From Gordonia prachuapensis (GTDB lineage Bacteria > Actinomycetota > Actinomycetes > Mycobacteriales > Mycobacteriaceae), in the NCBI RefSeq assembly GCF_036350515.1, contig NZ_JAZDUE010000012.1:120213-184212 (forward strand): a stretch of DNA of 64,000 nt, written 5' to 3'. Position 1 is the stretch's first letter. Each line of letters begins with the position of its first letter. The position numbers were made by a program, and so were the translations under genes. The notes under the pieces were generated by a model. It was not told the DNA's origin and ran no database searches. It was given only the letters and a program-made list of their open reading frames with translations. Shown here one piece after another: positions 8,446 through 16,641 of this stretch.

Positions 8446-9188
8446 CCACCTCGTCGATCGCCGGGATCAGAGTGCTGGCGGTCGACACCTTCGGCACCGT
8501 CACCGACTGGTTCACGGGCATCTCGTCGGCGGTTCGGACGACGATCCCCGAAGTCGATGCCGGCGACTTCGCCCGGGAATGGCGACGCCGCTACGCGCCG
8601 ATCCTGGCTCGCGTGGAATCCGGCGAGCTGCGTTGGCGGCCGCTCGACGATCTGCAGACCGACACCCTGCACGACGTCGCGAAGATCTTCGACGTGGCAC
8701 TCACCGATGACGCAACCGAGACTCTCGTTCGCGCATGGCGGACCATCCCCGGTTGGCCCGACGCGGCACCCGGCATACGTCGCCTCAAACGGGACTTCAT
8801 CGTCTGCGCGCTCAGCAACGGCACGGTGGCCCTGCTGACCGACATGGCCAAGCACAACGGCTTCGACTGGGACGTCATCGGCGGCTCCGACCTGTGGCGC
8901 CACTACAAACCGGCCCGCGAAACCTATTGCGGCCTGGCCGATCTGCTCGAGGTCGAACCGGGACAGGTGATGATGGTCGCCACCCATCAGAGCGACCTGG
9001 ATGCCGCCCGGAGCTTCGGTCTGCGAACGGCTTTCGTCGAGCGACCGCTGGAGTGGGGCCCCGACGCGGGGCCGGATCGCAAGGACGACACCGGTTCACC
9101 CGAGAACGACATCCACGCGACGGATCTCACCGATCTCGCCGAACAACTGGGCTGCTGGTGTCCTGCGTCAATCACCCACAACGGATGA
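8442..9188 (+). CDS. HAD-superfamily hydrolase, haloacid dehalogenase type II-like
   Basis: The true start is GTG 8442, overlapping the previous stop by 4 bases; the frame is open further upstream but only inside the phosphoesterase gene. The 248-residue product begins VLAVDTFGTVTDWF, with the nucleophile Asp in the first motif, then CALSNGTVALL (motif II), KPARETY (motif III Lys) and VATHQSDLDAA (motif IV). This arrangement is that of 2-haloacid dehalogenase-like HAD proteins, which hydrolyse C-halogen or phosphate bonds. The usual F/Y-D-x-Y/F-G-T-L motif is changed to V-D-T-F-G-T-V. Substrate unknown. Confidence 0.85.
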   Translation: MTTSSIAGIRVLAVDTFGTVTDWFTGISSAVRTTIPEVDAGDFAREWRRRYAPILARVESGELRWRPLDDLQTDTLHDVAKIFDVALTDDATETLVRAWRTIPGWPDAAPGIRRLKRDFIVCALSNGTVALLTDMAKHNGFDWDVIGGSDLWRHYKPARETYCGLADLLEVEPGQVMMVATHQSDLDAARSFGLRTAFVERPLEWGPDAGPDRKDDTGSPENDIHATDLTDLAEQLGCWCPASITHNG

Positions 9189-9251
9189 TGTGAAGCCCTC
9201 CTGCCGCGGCGACGATGCGGGGTGACATCATCCGAGAGAAAGCGCAGGGTC

Positions 9252-9653
9252 ATGACCACTCAACAGTCCGAGCACCGGGTGCAGCAGGGGTTTGCCGCCT
9301 TCGGCACCATCGGGGCCGCCATCCTGCTGCTCGTCGGCGGCATCATCGAACTGCTCCAGGGCATCTCGGCGGTGGCCGAAGACGAATTGTTCGTCGTCGG
9401 ACCCGAGTACGTCTACAAGATGGATCTGACCACCTGGGGATGGATCCACATCGTCGTCTCCATCATCGCGATCGCGATCGCGGTGGGCATGTTCACCGGC
9501 GCCGCCTGGGCCCGAGTCGGGGCCATCTGCATCGCGTCACTGTCGATCATCCTGAACTTCCTGTGGCTGCCCTACTTCCCGTGGTGGTCGATCCTGGTGA
9601 TCGCCGTCGACATCGTCATCATCTGGGCAGTGGCGACCTGGCGGAACGTCTGA
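9252..9653 (+). CDS. DUF7144-like four-helix membrane protein (paralogue 1)
   Basis: From ATG 9252, preceded by AGAGAAAGCGCAGGG, the product has 133 residues with four hydrophobic segments. The conserved core ELFVVGPEYVYKMDLTTWGW links helices 1 and 2, and the last half contains FLWLPYFPWWSILVIAVDI followed by WAVATW. It is clearly homologous to the protein at 15250-15666, with the core and final helix almost identical. The family is known from many actinobacteria as uncharacterised integral membrane proteins. A start at 9222 would add ten polar residues and seems less likely. Confidence 0.85.
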   Translation: MTTQQSEHRVQQGFAAFGTIGAAILLLVGGIIELLQGISAVAEDELFVVGPEYVYKMDLTTWGWIHIVVSIIAIAIAVGMFTGAAWARVGAICIASLSIILNFLWLPYFPWWSILVIAVDIVIIWAVATWRNV

Positions 9654-9762
9654 GCCGACCGCTCCGGAGCGACCCACCGACCGCGGTCTGATGATTGGCG
9701 CCCCCGACGATCGGGTATCCGTGTGATGTACGCGAGGTATCCGAGATCGATGGGAGCACAAC

Positions 9763-9972
9763 ATGGCGCAGTACCGAGTGGTCAATGCCGACGGCGATGT
9801 CATCGAGTCGAAGGAGTTCGCCGACGCGACCGGCGCGTACGACTGGTTGAAGACCGTCGAGGCGCCCGACGACCAGTTGGGCGTTGCAATGCAGGTCCTC
9901 GACGACGGGGAGTGGAAGAACTTCGAGGTCGCCGACGGCGGCACCAACACGAATCCCTCCGCCGACGCCTGA
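9763..9972 (+). CDS. hypothetical 69-aa acidic protein
   Basis: ATG 9763 is preceded by GGGAGCACAAC, a good ribosome-binding site. The product starts MAQYRVVNADGDVIESKEFA and contains AYDWLKTVEAPDDQLGVAM and a short acidic C terminus. It has no membrane segment or cysteine. I recognise no family and infer a small soluble cytoplasmic protein. It stands alone, followed by a perfect hairpin at 9995-10035. Confidence 0.7.
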   Translation: MAQYRVVNADGDVIESKEFADATGAYDWLKTVEAPDDQLGVAMQVLDDGEWKNFEVADGGTNTNPSADA

Positions 9973-9994
9973 ACGCGCCGGCACAGCATCGCGA

Positions 9995-10035
9995 TCACCG
10001 GGTGTGATCCGTCACCGGCGGATCACACCCGGTGA
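9995..10035 (+). terminator. perfect 17-bp inverted repeat (terminator-like)
   Basis: Arms TCACCGGGTGTGATCCG and CGGATCACACCCGGTGA with a 7-base loop, 23 bases after the stop of the 69-aa gene. There is no T-tract, so it could be a terminator of the actinobacterial type or an operator for the PIG-L gene downstream. Confidence 0.65.
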
Positions 10036-10122
10036 ACGTTTCCATGAGACCGTGACAGCGCAGCGTTAGCACCGTGCGAGTCCGTACCTCGACGATCGGG
10101 GCATCCGATTGATCGAGGAAGA

Positions 10123-10946
10123 ATGATGATCGACACGACTTCCCGGGTGACCGAACTCGGCACCATTCTCGGGATCTGGGCGCACCCCGACGACGAGGCC
10201 TACCTGGCCGGCGGCATGATGGCCATCGCCAGACGAGCCGGGTCGCGAGTGGTGTGTGTGACCGCCACCCGTGGCGAGCTCGGCACCGCCGACAACCTGC
10301 GATGGCCCAAGCTCCGACTGGCGAGGACCCGAACCGACGAGCTGGCCCGCTGTCTGGCTGTCCTCGGCGTCACCGAACATCATTGGCTCGCCTACCGTGA
10401 CGGTGGTTGCGCCGCGGCTGACGAGGGCGCTGCGGTGGCGCAATTGTGCGAGATCATCGACGACGTCCGGCCGGACACGATCCTGACGTTCGGGCCGGAC
10501 GGATTCACCGGCCACCCGGACCACCGCACCGTCTCGTCCTGGGCGACTGCGGCTTTCGCGCGCACGGCCGCACCCGGAACACGACTCATGTATGCGGCGG
10601 TGTCGGAGAACCGCAACGCCCGCTGGGGCGAACTCAACGAGCGGCTCGGCGTCTACCTACCCGGCTTTCCGGTGGTGCATCCCTCCGAGAGCCTCGCCGT
10701 GGACCTGCCCCTCGACGACGACGTCGTCGACCTGAAGGTCCGGGCACTGGCGGCGCAGGAGACCCAGACATCCGCTCTCATCGAGGAACTGGGGATGCGC
10801 AGTACGCGGCGTGGATCGCCGAGGAGACATATGTCGATCACCGGGTGTACGGGTCCGGCACGATCTCCGATCTGCCGGTCACGAGTGTCGCAGATGCCGA
10901 TCGATGGATTCGCGGGCAGCACGTAGCACTTCAGTACGGTCGGTGA
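10123..10946 (+). pseudogene. PIG-L family deacetylase, frameshifted near the 3' end
   Basis: The first 224 codons encode a LmbE/PIG-L zinc deacetylase: WAHPDDEAYLAGG at the N terminus and GHPDHRTV later supply the metal ligands. These enzymes remove acetyl groups from GlcNAc-type substrates such as mycothiol intermediates, but this is not obviously MshB. After LIEELG the frame runs into arginine-rich nonsense ending at 10926, whereas the +1 frame continues QYAAWIAEETYVDHRVYGSG and ends at 10946, matching the usual family C terminus. One extra G in the GGGG run at 10791-10794 would restore the frame. Either a real mutation or a sequencing error. SD GAGGAAGA precedes ATG 10123. Confidence 0.75.
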
Positions 10947-13710
10947 CTTCTTGCGGCGATCCGGTTTTCGGCAGTGTGGTTCTCTGCTCCGCGCCGGCCA
11001 CGGTCGGGGCATCGGGTGCGGCGTCGGCGGCGTCGGAGAGCAGGGATGCGGTGGTCGCGTCACCGAGGTCGCGCAGGAGTCCGGCCAGGTTGCGCAGTGT
11101 GGTCCACAGATGGGTCCAATTACCGGTCCTGGTGAAGTAGTCGATCACGTCGCGGTATCCCCGCAGGGCCTCGTCGGTGCGCCCGGACGCGGCGCGCGCG
11201 GACTGCAACCCCACTGACGCCACGCCGACGAGAAACGTTGCGCCACACTGCTCGGCGAGGTCGATCGCCACGAGGTAATGCGCCTGGGCGGCATCGCCGT
11301 CACCGGCACATCCCGCGATCTCTCCGTCCACGTAGGCCGCCCAGGACCGCATCGACGGTGCCACGGCCTGCGCGGCACCGCGTTCGTTCAGTCGCTTCGC
11401 TCCGGCCAGGTCACCTGAGTAGGCCCGTGCCAGCGCGGCGATACCCAGGAGATCCCGTCCACCGATCAAGGCCGATGCGGCGAGGGCGTGTTCGATGCAG
11501 GCGTCCCACGCCCCGCGCGCAAGATCGACCACCGACAGCACCGCGAGTGCGACCCATTTGTCGACACCGTCCGCTGCCGCCAGCGCCGACTCCGCGAGCC
11601 GCGCGGCGCGCGCGAAGTCACCCTGGTGGTAGGTGGTCTCGGCGGCGGCGGCGAGCACCACCCCGGCGCGTGGATGCCCGGCCAGCGCCGGGTCGTCCGC
11701 GAGTTCCAGGGTCCACTGCCGTAGCTCCATCAGGTCGCGGTAAGCGATGGCGTCGTACAGGGGGCACACCATGGCGGCGGCGTCGTCGATCACCGAGGTG
11801 TTGCGAACCGACTGCCACGCGGCCCGCAGGTTGGCCAGTTCGCGCCGAACCATCTGGTCGCCGACGCTCTCCTGATCCGACGCGATGAGCCGTCCGATGG
11901 TTCTGCACTGTTCGACGGCCCAGTGCCGCAGGCGTTCGGTGGCCGGCCCGAGCTCATTCGCCGCGTCGAGGCGGTCGATCCCGTACGCCCGCAACGTCTC
12001 CAGCATGCGGTACCGCGTCGGGCCGTCGAAGGACACCTCCAGCATCGATGTCTCGACCAGCCTCGCGAGCACCTCGTCGGCGCCTGCCGACAGGTTGAGG
12101 TCGCCTGCCAGCTGTTCCGCTGTCTGCAGGCTCACCCCGTCGGGAAAGACCGAGAGCTGCCGGAACAACGCGCGCTCGTTCTCTCCGAGCAGGTCATAGG
12201 ACCATGCCACCGTCGCACGCAGGGTCCGGTGGCGTGCGTCGACAGTGGGACGACCGCCCCCGAGCAGATCAAGCGACCGGTCCAGTCGAGCGGACAGATC
12301 GTCGAGGGAGAACGACGACAATCGCCCCGCCGCGAGTTCGATGGCCAGGGGCATCCCGTCGAGGCGCGCGACGATGTCGGCGATGGTACGAGCCTGCCCG
12401 GATGTCGGTGTGGCACCGCGACGTACCCGCTGCGCACGTTCGATGAACAACTGAACCGACGGCGCACCCGTGGGATCCTCGTCGGGTCTCGGCAGGGACA
12501 GCGGCGCGAGTCGCACCACGTACTCGACCGGAAGGCCCAGCGCCTCCCTGCTCGTGGTGAGAACCGTTGTCTCGGGACATGTCTCGAGTACTCGGGACAC
12601 CACGTCACGCACCGGATCGAGCAGATGCTCGCAGTTGTCGACGACCAGCAATGCGGGTTGTTGCCCGAGTACTGCGAGACATGCGGAGAGCACGTCGCCA
12701 CGCTCCACCTTCACGTTCAATGCCTCCGCCAACGCGTAGGGAATGGATGCCGGGTCGGTGACCGACGCCAACAGGAGGACTGCGGCATCGGTTCTATGGG
12801 CGACGATTTCCCTTGCCACACTGGTCTTGCCGATCCCACCCGGTCCGACGATGCTCACCAACCGCTCCCGGCCGAGCAAGGTCTGCAGGCTGTTCACCTG
12901 CGCGGCCCGACCAATCAGTCGCGGATGTGTCCGCACCTGCGGCCTCGGCTGCGGCTCGACGGAACCGGCAGCCGCCGAGATGATCTCGTGCTCGGCCTCG
13001 CGCAGGGCGGGCGATGGGTCGAGACCGGTGTCGTCGACCAGCCGCCGCCGGAACGCTCGCGCCGCCTCCAACGCCGCGGGCACATCACCGGTCGCCGCCA
13101 GCGCACGCATGTGAAGGATCGCGGTCGGCTCGCGGAGGGGTTCGGCCGCGGCGGACGCCGCAGCGCGGGACAGCACGTCGGAGGCCCGGCCTGCCGCGAT
13201 GCCAGCGGCGACCAACTCGTCACCGATGTCACGTCGTAGCAGTTCGTATCCTGTTGCGGCGGTGGCGATCGGCCCGACATCGAGGAGGTCGGTCAGCACG
13301 GGTCCCCGCCAGAGATCGTCCGCGACCCGCAGCACCGCAAAGGCTTCGGCCGGATTCGCGCGAGCGGACTCGAGCGCGGCACGGGCCTGCGTCACGTCGA
13401 GTTCGTCGCGGGCGAGCACCAGCCGGTAGCCCGACGGCAGGGTCTCCAGGCGGTGGGCGGCCGCACCGAGTTGTCCACGCAGCCGAGAGACGTGATTCTG
13501 CAGGGCTTGTCGCCCCGATTCCGGTAGGTCTGCGGGCCAGAGTGCATCGAGGAGTTCCCCGACGGGCACGACGTGCCCCTCCGCCGCCGCCAGCATCGCG
13601 AGGACTGCTCGACGCTTCGGGCCGACGACGTCGATCACGTCGTCGTCGATGATCACGCGAAGGGGACCCAGCAGCCCGACGTGCAGCGACCCGATGCCTT
13701 CGCCTGCCAT
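10879..13710 (-). CDS. large AfsR/SARP-type transcriptional regulator (BTAD + ATPase + TPR-like)
   Basis: The 943-residue protein starts at ATG 13710 with GAGAAGTGGGG upstream. It opens with an OmpR-like winged helix (VGLLGPLRV...GPKRRAVLAMLA, LWPADLPESGRQALQNHVSRLRG), followed by a bacterial transcriptional activation domain, then an NTPase with Walker A VGPGGIGKTS at about 286-294 and Walker B ALLVVDNCEHLLD, and a helical repeat-rich C terminus. Such regulators activate neighbouring or secondary-metabolism genes. It is divergent from the methyltransferase at 13860, the obvious candidate target. Its 3' end overlaps the tail of the PIG-L gene on the other strand by 68 bases. Confidence 0.9.
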   Translation of the reverse strand: MAGEGIGSLHVGLLGPLRVIIDDDVIDVVGPKRRAVLAMLAAAEGHVVPVGELLDALWPADLPESGRQALQNHVSRLRGQLGAAAHRLETLPSGYRLVLARDELDVTQARAALESARANPAEAFAVLRVADDLWRGPVLTDLLDVGPIATAATGYELLRRDIGDELVAAGIAAGRASDVLSRAAASAAAEPLREPTAILHMRALAATGDVPAALEAARAFRRRLVDDTGLDPSPALREAEHEIISAAAGSVEPQPRPQVRTHPRLIGRAAQVNSLQTLLGRERLVSIVGPGGIGKTSVAREIVAHRTDAAVLLLASVTDPASIPYALAEALNVKVERGDVLSACLAVLGQQPALLVVDNCEHLLDPVRDVVSRVLETCPETTVLTTSREALGLPVEYVVRLAPLSLPRPDEDPTGAPSVQLFIERAQRVRRGATPTSGQARTIADIVARLDGMPLAIELAAGRLSSFSLDDLSARLDRSLDLLGGGRPTVDARHRTLRATVAWSYDLLGENERALFRQLSVFPDGVSLQTAEQLAGDLNLSAGADEVLARLVETSMLEVSFDGPTRYRMLETLRAYGIDRLDAANELGPATERLRHWAVEQCRTIGRLIASDQESVGDQMVRRELANLRAAWQSVRNTSVIDDAAAMVCPLYDAIAYRDLMELRQWTLELADDPALAGHPRAGVVLAAAAETTYHQGDFARAARLAESALAAADGVDKWVALAVLSVVDLARGAWDACIEHALAASALIGGRDLLGIAALARAYSGDLAGAKRLNERGAAQAVAPSMRSWAAYVDGEIAGCAGDGDAAQAHYLVAIDLAEQCGATFLVGVASVGLQSARAASGRTDEALRGYRDVIDYFTRTGNWTHLWTTLRNLAGLLRDLGDATTASLLSDAADAAPDAPTVAGAEQRTTLPKTGSPQEVTDRTEVLRAARESIDRHLRHS

Positions 13711-13859
13711 CACGCCCCACTTCTCAGCGATCCACTGACCAGGGCGAATGTCCTGGTGCGAGTCTGACGATAGCGGATGGCAGCGCCATGACAGGGGCGG
13801 TGCGCATCGTTGTGTTCCGTCGCCACCCACAACGACCGGCGACGAGAAAGGAGAAGGAC
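13711..13859. promoter_or_regulatory. divergent promoter region, SARP regulator / methyltransferase
   Basis: These 149 bases hold both promoters. I see the two ribosome-binding sites (minus GAGAAGTGGGG, plus GAGAAAGGAGAAGG) but could not define the heptameric direct repeats that SARP proteins usually bind. Confidence 0.4.
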
Positions 13860-14906
13860 ATGGACCCCGACAAGGTGCATGAGTTCATGAATCAAGTGGT
13901 TGCCGACATGGCGGCGACCGATGCCGCCGGATCGGTCGTCATCGGTGAGCGTCTCGGCCTCTACCGCTCACTCGCCGACGGCGCCGCCACCCCGGCCGAA
14001 TTCGCCGCGCGGACGGGATGTCACGAGCGGTATCTCACCGAATGGCTGCGCGGCCAGGCGGCCGGCGGCTATGTCAGCTACGACCCGCCGTCGGGCCGGT
14101 TCTCGCTGACCGCGGAACAGGCTTTCTGCCTGGCCGATCCGGACGGACCGAACGTGCCGGCGGCGTTCCTCACCGCGATGGGAACGCTGCGCGCGGAACC
14201 GAAGATCACCGAGGCGTTCCGCACCGGCGCCGGAGTCGGATGGCATGAGCACCACGAGGACGTCTTCGTCGGTTGCGACGCCTTCTATCGCCCCGGCTAC
14301 GTCGCCGACCTCGTGCCGACCTGGATTCCGGCCCTCGACGGTGTCGAGCAGAAGCTGCTGGCAGGCGCGCGAGTTGCCGACATCGGCTGTGGCCTCGGAT
14401 CGTCCACCCGGCTGATGGCCGCGGCGTACCCGATGAGCACTTTCGTCGGTTTCGACTACCACACCGAGTCGATCACGCTGGCGCGCAAACGAACCGCCGA
14501 TGCCGGACTCGCCAGCCAGGTGAGCTTCGAGATCGCCACGGCACAGGAGTTCACCGGCGACGGCTACGACCTGATCGCGATGTTCGACTGCCTCCACGAC
14601 ATGGGCGATCCGCTCGGCGCGGCCCACCGCGTGCGGGAGGCGCTCGCGCCCGACGGCACGTGGCTGCTGGTGGAGCCGTACGCATCCGATGTCGTCGAGG
14701 AGAATTTCAACCCGGCCGGTCGGCTGTTCTACAGCGCATCGACCTTCCTGTGCCTGCCCAACAGCCTGTCCCAGCCGGGCGGATACACGCTCGGGGCCCA
14801 AGCCGGGGAGAGTGCGGTCCGCGAGATCGCCACCGACGCCGGATTCACCCGTTTCCGCCAGGCAGCGCAGACCGGTTTCAACGCGGTGTACGAGATCCGT
14901 CCCTGA
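13860..14906 (+). CDS. class I SAM-dependent methyltransferase with N-terminal winged helix (Rv2258c-like)
   Basis: ATG 13860 follows GAGAAAGGAGAAGG at ideal spacing; the 348-residue product begins MDPDKVHEFMNQVVADM. Residues about 15-90 form a winged-helix/dimerisation domain (SLADGAATPAEFAARTGCHERYLTEWLRGQ), and the Rossmann core has the SAM motif VADIGCGLGSST at about 178. LIAMFDCLHDMGDP is motif post-II. Proteins of this organisation include mycobacterial Rv2258c; their substrates are unknown small molecules. It is divergent from the SARP-type regulator and ends before a terminator. Confidence 0.88.
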   Translation: MDPDKVHEFMNQVVADMAATDAAGSVVIGERLGLYRSLADGAATPAEFAARTGCHERYLTEWLRGQAAGGYVSYDPPSGRFSLTAEQAFCLADPDGPNVPAAFLTAMGTLRAEPKITEAFRTGAGVGWHEHHEDVFVGCDAFYRPGYVADLVPTWIPALDGVEQKLLAGARVADIGCGLGSSTRLMAAAYPMSTFVGFDYHTESITLARKRTADAGLASQVSFEIATAQEFTGDGYDLIAMFDCLHDMGDPLGAAHRVREALAPDGTWLLVEPYASDVVEENFNPAGRLFYSASTFLCLPNSLSQPGGYTLGAQAGESAVREIATDAGFTRFRQAAQTGFNAVYEIRP

Positions 14907-14922
14907 CCGCTCAGACGAGGAA

Positions 14923-14951
14923 GCCCTGACCGGGTAATCCCTGGTCAGGGC
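14923..14951 (+). terminator. intrinsic terminator after methyltransferase
   Basis: Inverted repeat GCCCTGACC / GGTCAGGGC with an 11-base loop, 16 bases after the methyltransferase stop, followed by CTCTTCT. Confidence 0.7.
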
Positions 14952-14975
14952 CTCTTCTGCAATCTCAACCTTGCG

Positions 14976-15049
<74 letters not shown>

Positions 15050-15249
15050 TGTGTAGCCTGCGATAGCTTACCCCCACGCCCCCTGTGGGGCTAAATCGGC
15101 TGGTCAGCGGGCCATCCACGGCATCACACCGTGACGAAGCCGTGACGTCCCGTATGCACGAATTCAGAGTTCCGTCGACCTCTGCCCACTACAGTTGCTT
15201 TCCGACACATGGGCCTCAGATTCATCACAAGTATCGGAAGGAAACCGCC

Positions 15250-15666
15250 ATGAGCACGCCTGATCAGGAGATCGACTACGGCGTCAAGGAAGGCTTTGCG
15301 TTCGGCATCTCCATCGTCGCGGCCGCGCTGCTGTTCGTCGCCGGTCTCGTCGCTGTGTTCCAGGGGATCTCCGCGCTCGCCAATGACGAGTTGTTCGTCG
15401 TCGGCGCCGAATACGTCTATCAGTTCGATCTCACCACGTGGGGCTGGATACACCTGATCATCGGCATCCTGGCGATCGTCGTCGCCGGCGGTCTCGCCGT
15501 CGGCGCCGACTGGGCCCGGATCTCGGCGATCGTCATCGCGTCGATCTCGATCATCGCCCAGTTCCTGTGGCTGCCCTACTACCCGCTGTGGGCGATCCTG
15601 ATCATCGCGCTCGACCTCATCGTTATCTGGGCGGTCGCGACCTGGAAGCCGTCGAACGTCGACTGA
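15250..15666 (+). CDS. DUF7144-like four-helix membrane protein (paralogue 2)
   Basis: ATG 15250 is preceded by CGGAAGGAAACCGCC. The 138-residue product has four hydrophobic segments and the conserved core ELFVVGAEYVYQFDLTTWGW, then FLWLPYYPLWAILIIALDL and IVIWAVATW. It is the closest relative in this window of the protein at 9252-9653. The short N-terminal acidic tail (STPDQEIDYGVKEG) is probably cytoplasmic. Function unknown. It is a single transcription unit between a tRNA gene and a repeat array. Confidence 0.85.
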   Translation: MSTPDQEIDYGVKEGFAFGISIVAAALLFVAGLVAVFQGISALANDELFVVGAEYVYQFDLTTWGWIHLIIGILAIVVAGGLAVGADWARISAIVIASISIIAQFLWLPYYPLWAILIIALDLIVIWAVATWKPSNVD

Positions 15667-15669
15667 CCG

Positions 15670-15905
15670 CCCCCCGCTGATCGAGTAGCGGCGCACCGCA
15701 CGAGATCTCGATACGGCTCCTCGCTGCCGCTCGTCACCTACTCGATCACCGAGGGGAAGACCCGCGCCCCAACCGCTACTCGATCACCGAGGGGAAGACC
15801 CGCGCCCCAACCGCTGATCGAGTAGCGAGGAGAAGACCCGCGCCCCAACCGCTGATCGAGTAGCGGGCGAGCGACAGCGAGCACGCGTATCGAGATCCCG
15901 TGCGC
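15670..15905. repeat. family A repeats with an embedded 38-bp tandem array
   Basis: The 319 bases between the DUF7144-like gene and the lipocalin consist almost entirely of repeat. Family A half-elements stand at both ends (CGCTGATCGAGTAGCGG at 15673, GCGTATCGAGATC at 15886). Between them a 38-bp unit recurs at 15738, 15776 and about 15814 (GAAGACCCGCGCCCCAACCG core, also GAGAAGACCC). In the first two units the core is preceded by CTACTCGATCACCG, in the third by its inverted form CTGATCGAGTAGCG. Confidence 0.85.
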
Positions 15906-15988
15906 CGACCCACGAGGAGAAGACCCATCCGACAACGGTGTGTCTCCGAATGGCCAGCGTTCATCCACTGACCGAACGGAGCCGCAAG

Positions 15989-16615
15989 ATGCGCATCACC
16001 CGCACGATCCGACCCCTGTTCACCGTGCTCGTCACCATCGGCCTCGCCATCGGCGCGCTGGTCGCCGGCAGCGGCGCGGCGTCGGCCGCCCCGCTGCAGC
16101 CGATCCCGAAACTCGACACCGAGCGGTATCTCGGTTCGTGGTGGCAACTCGCGGCGATCCCGGCGTTCTTCAATCTGAACTGCGCCAAGGACACCAAGGC
16201 CAACTACACGGTGATCGATGCGACGACCATCGGCGTGGAGAACACCTGCACCACGTTCACCGGCCAGACCAACGGGGTCAAGGGCAAGGCCGACGTCGTC
16301 GACCCGGTGACCAACGCCCAGCTGTCGGTGTCGTTCCCGCAGGTCCCCGTGAGCATCAATCCGGGTGGCGCACCGAACTACATCGTCACCTGGGTCGGCG
16401 AGGGTGACACCCCGACCGATCCGTACGAATTCGCGATCGTCGGCGACCCGTCACGGCTGTCCGGTTTCGTGCTCTCCCGCGAGCCGGTCGTGTCCACGGC
16501 GACGCTGAAGATGCTGCGCGGCGAGGTCGAGAAGGCCGGGTTCAACTCATGCATCTTCCTGGTCTCCCCGACGACCGGGGGCCGCACCGACTACTCGCCG
16601 CTCTGCACGATCTGA
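15989..16615 (+). CDS. secreted lipocalin-family protein
   Basis: From ATG 15989 (GAACGGAGCCGCAAG upstream) the product has 208 residues. A signal peptide (basic MRITRTIRP, hydrophobic stretch, GAASAAP cleavage region) is followed by the lipocalin GxW motif in ERYLGSWWQLAAIP and a barrel of about 150 residues ending in a disulfide candidate (NSCIFL...YSPLCTI). It resembles the bacterial Blc/apolipoprotein D group, which bind lipids or other hydrophobic ligands, here extracytoplasmically. No lipobox cysteine is seen at the cleavage site, so it is probably not a lipoprotein. Confidence 0.88.
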   Translation: MRITRTIRPLFTVLVTIGLAIGALVAGSGAASAAPLQPIPKLDTERYLGSWWQLAAIPAFFNLNCAKDTKANYTVIDATTIGVENTCTTFTGQTNGVKGKADVVDPVTNAQLSVSFPQVPVSINPGGAPNYIVTWVGEGDTPTDPYEFAIVGDPSRLSGFVLSREPVVSTATLKMLRGEVEKAGFNSCIFLVSPTTGGRTDYSPLCTI

Positions 16616-16641
16616 CCCTGCTCGGCCCGTAGGCTGGCCGG

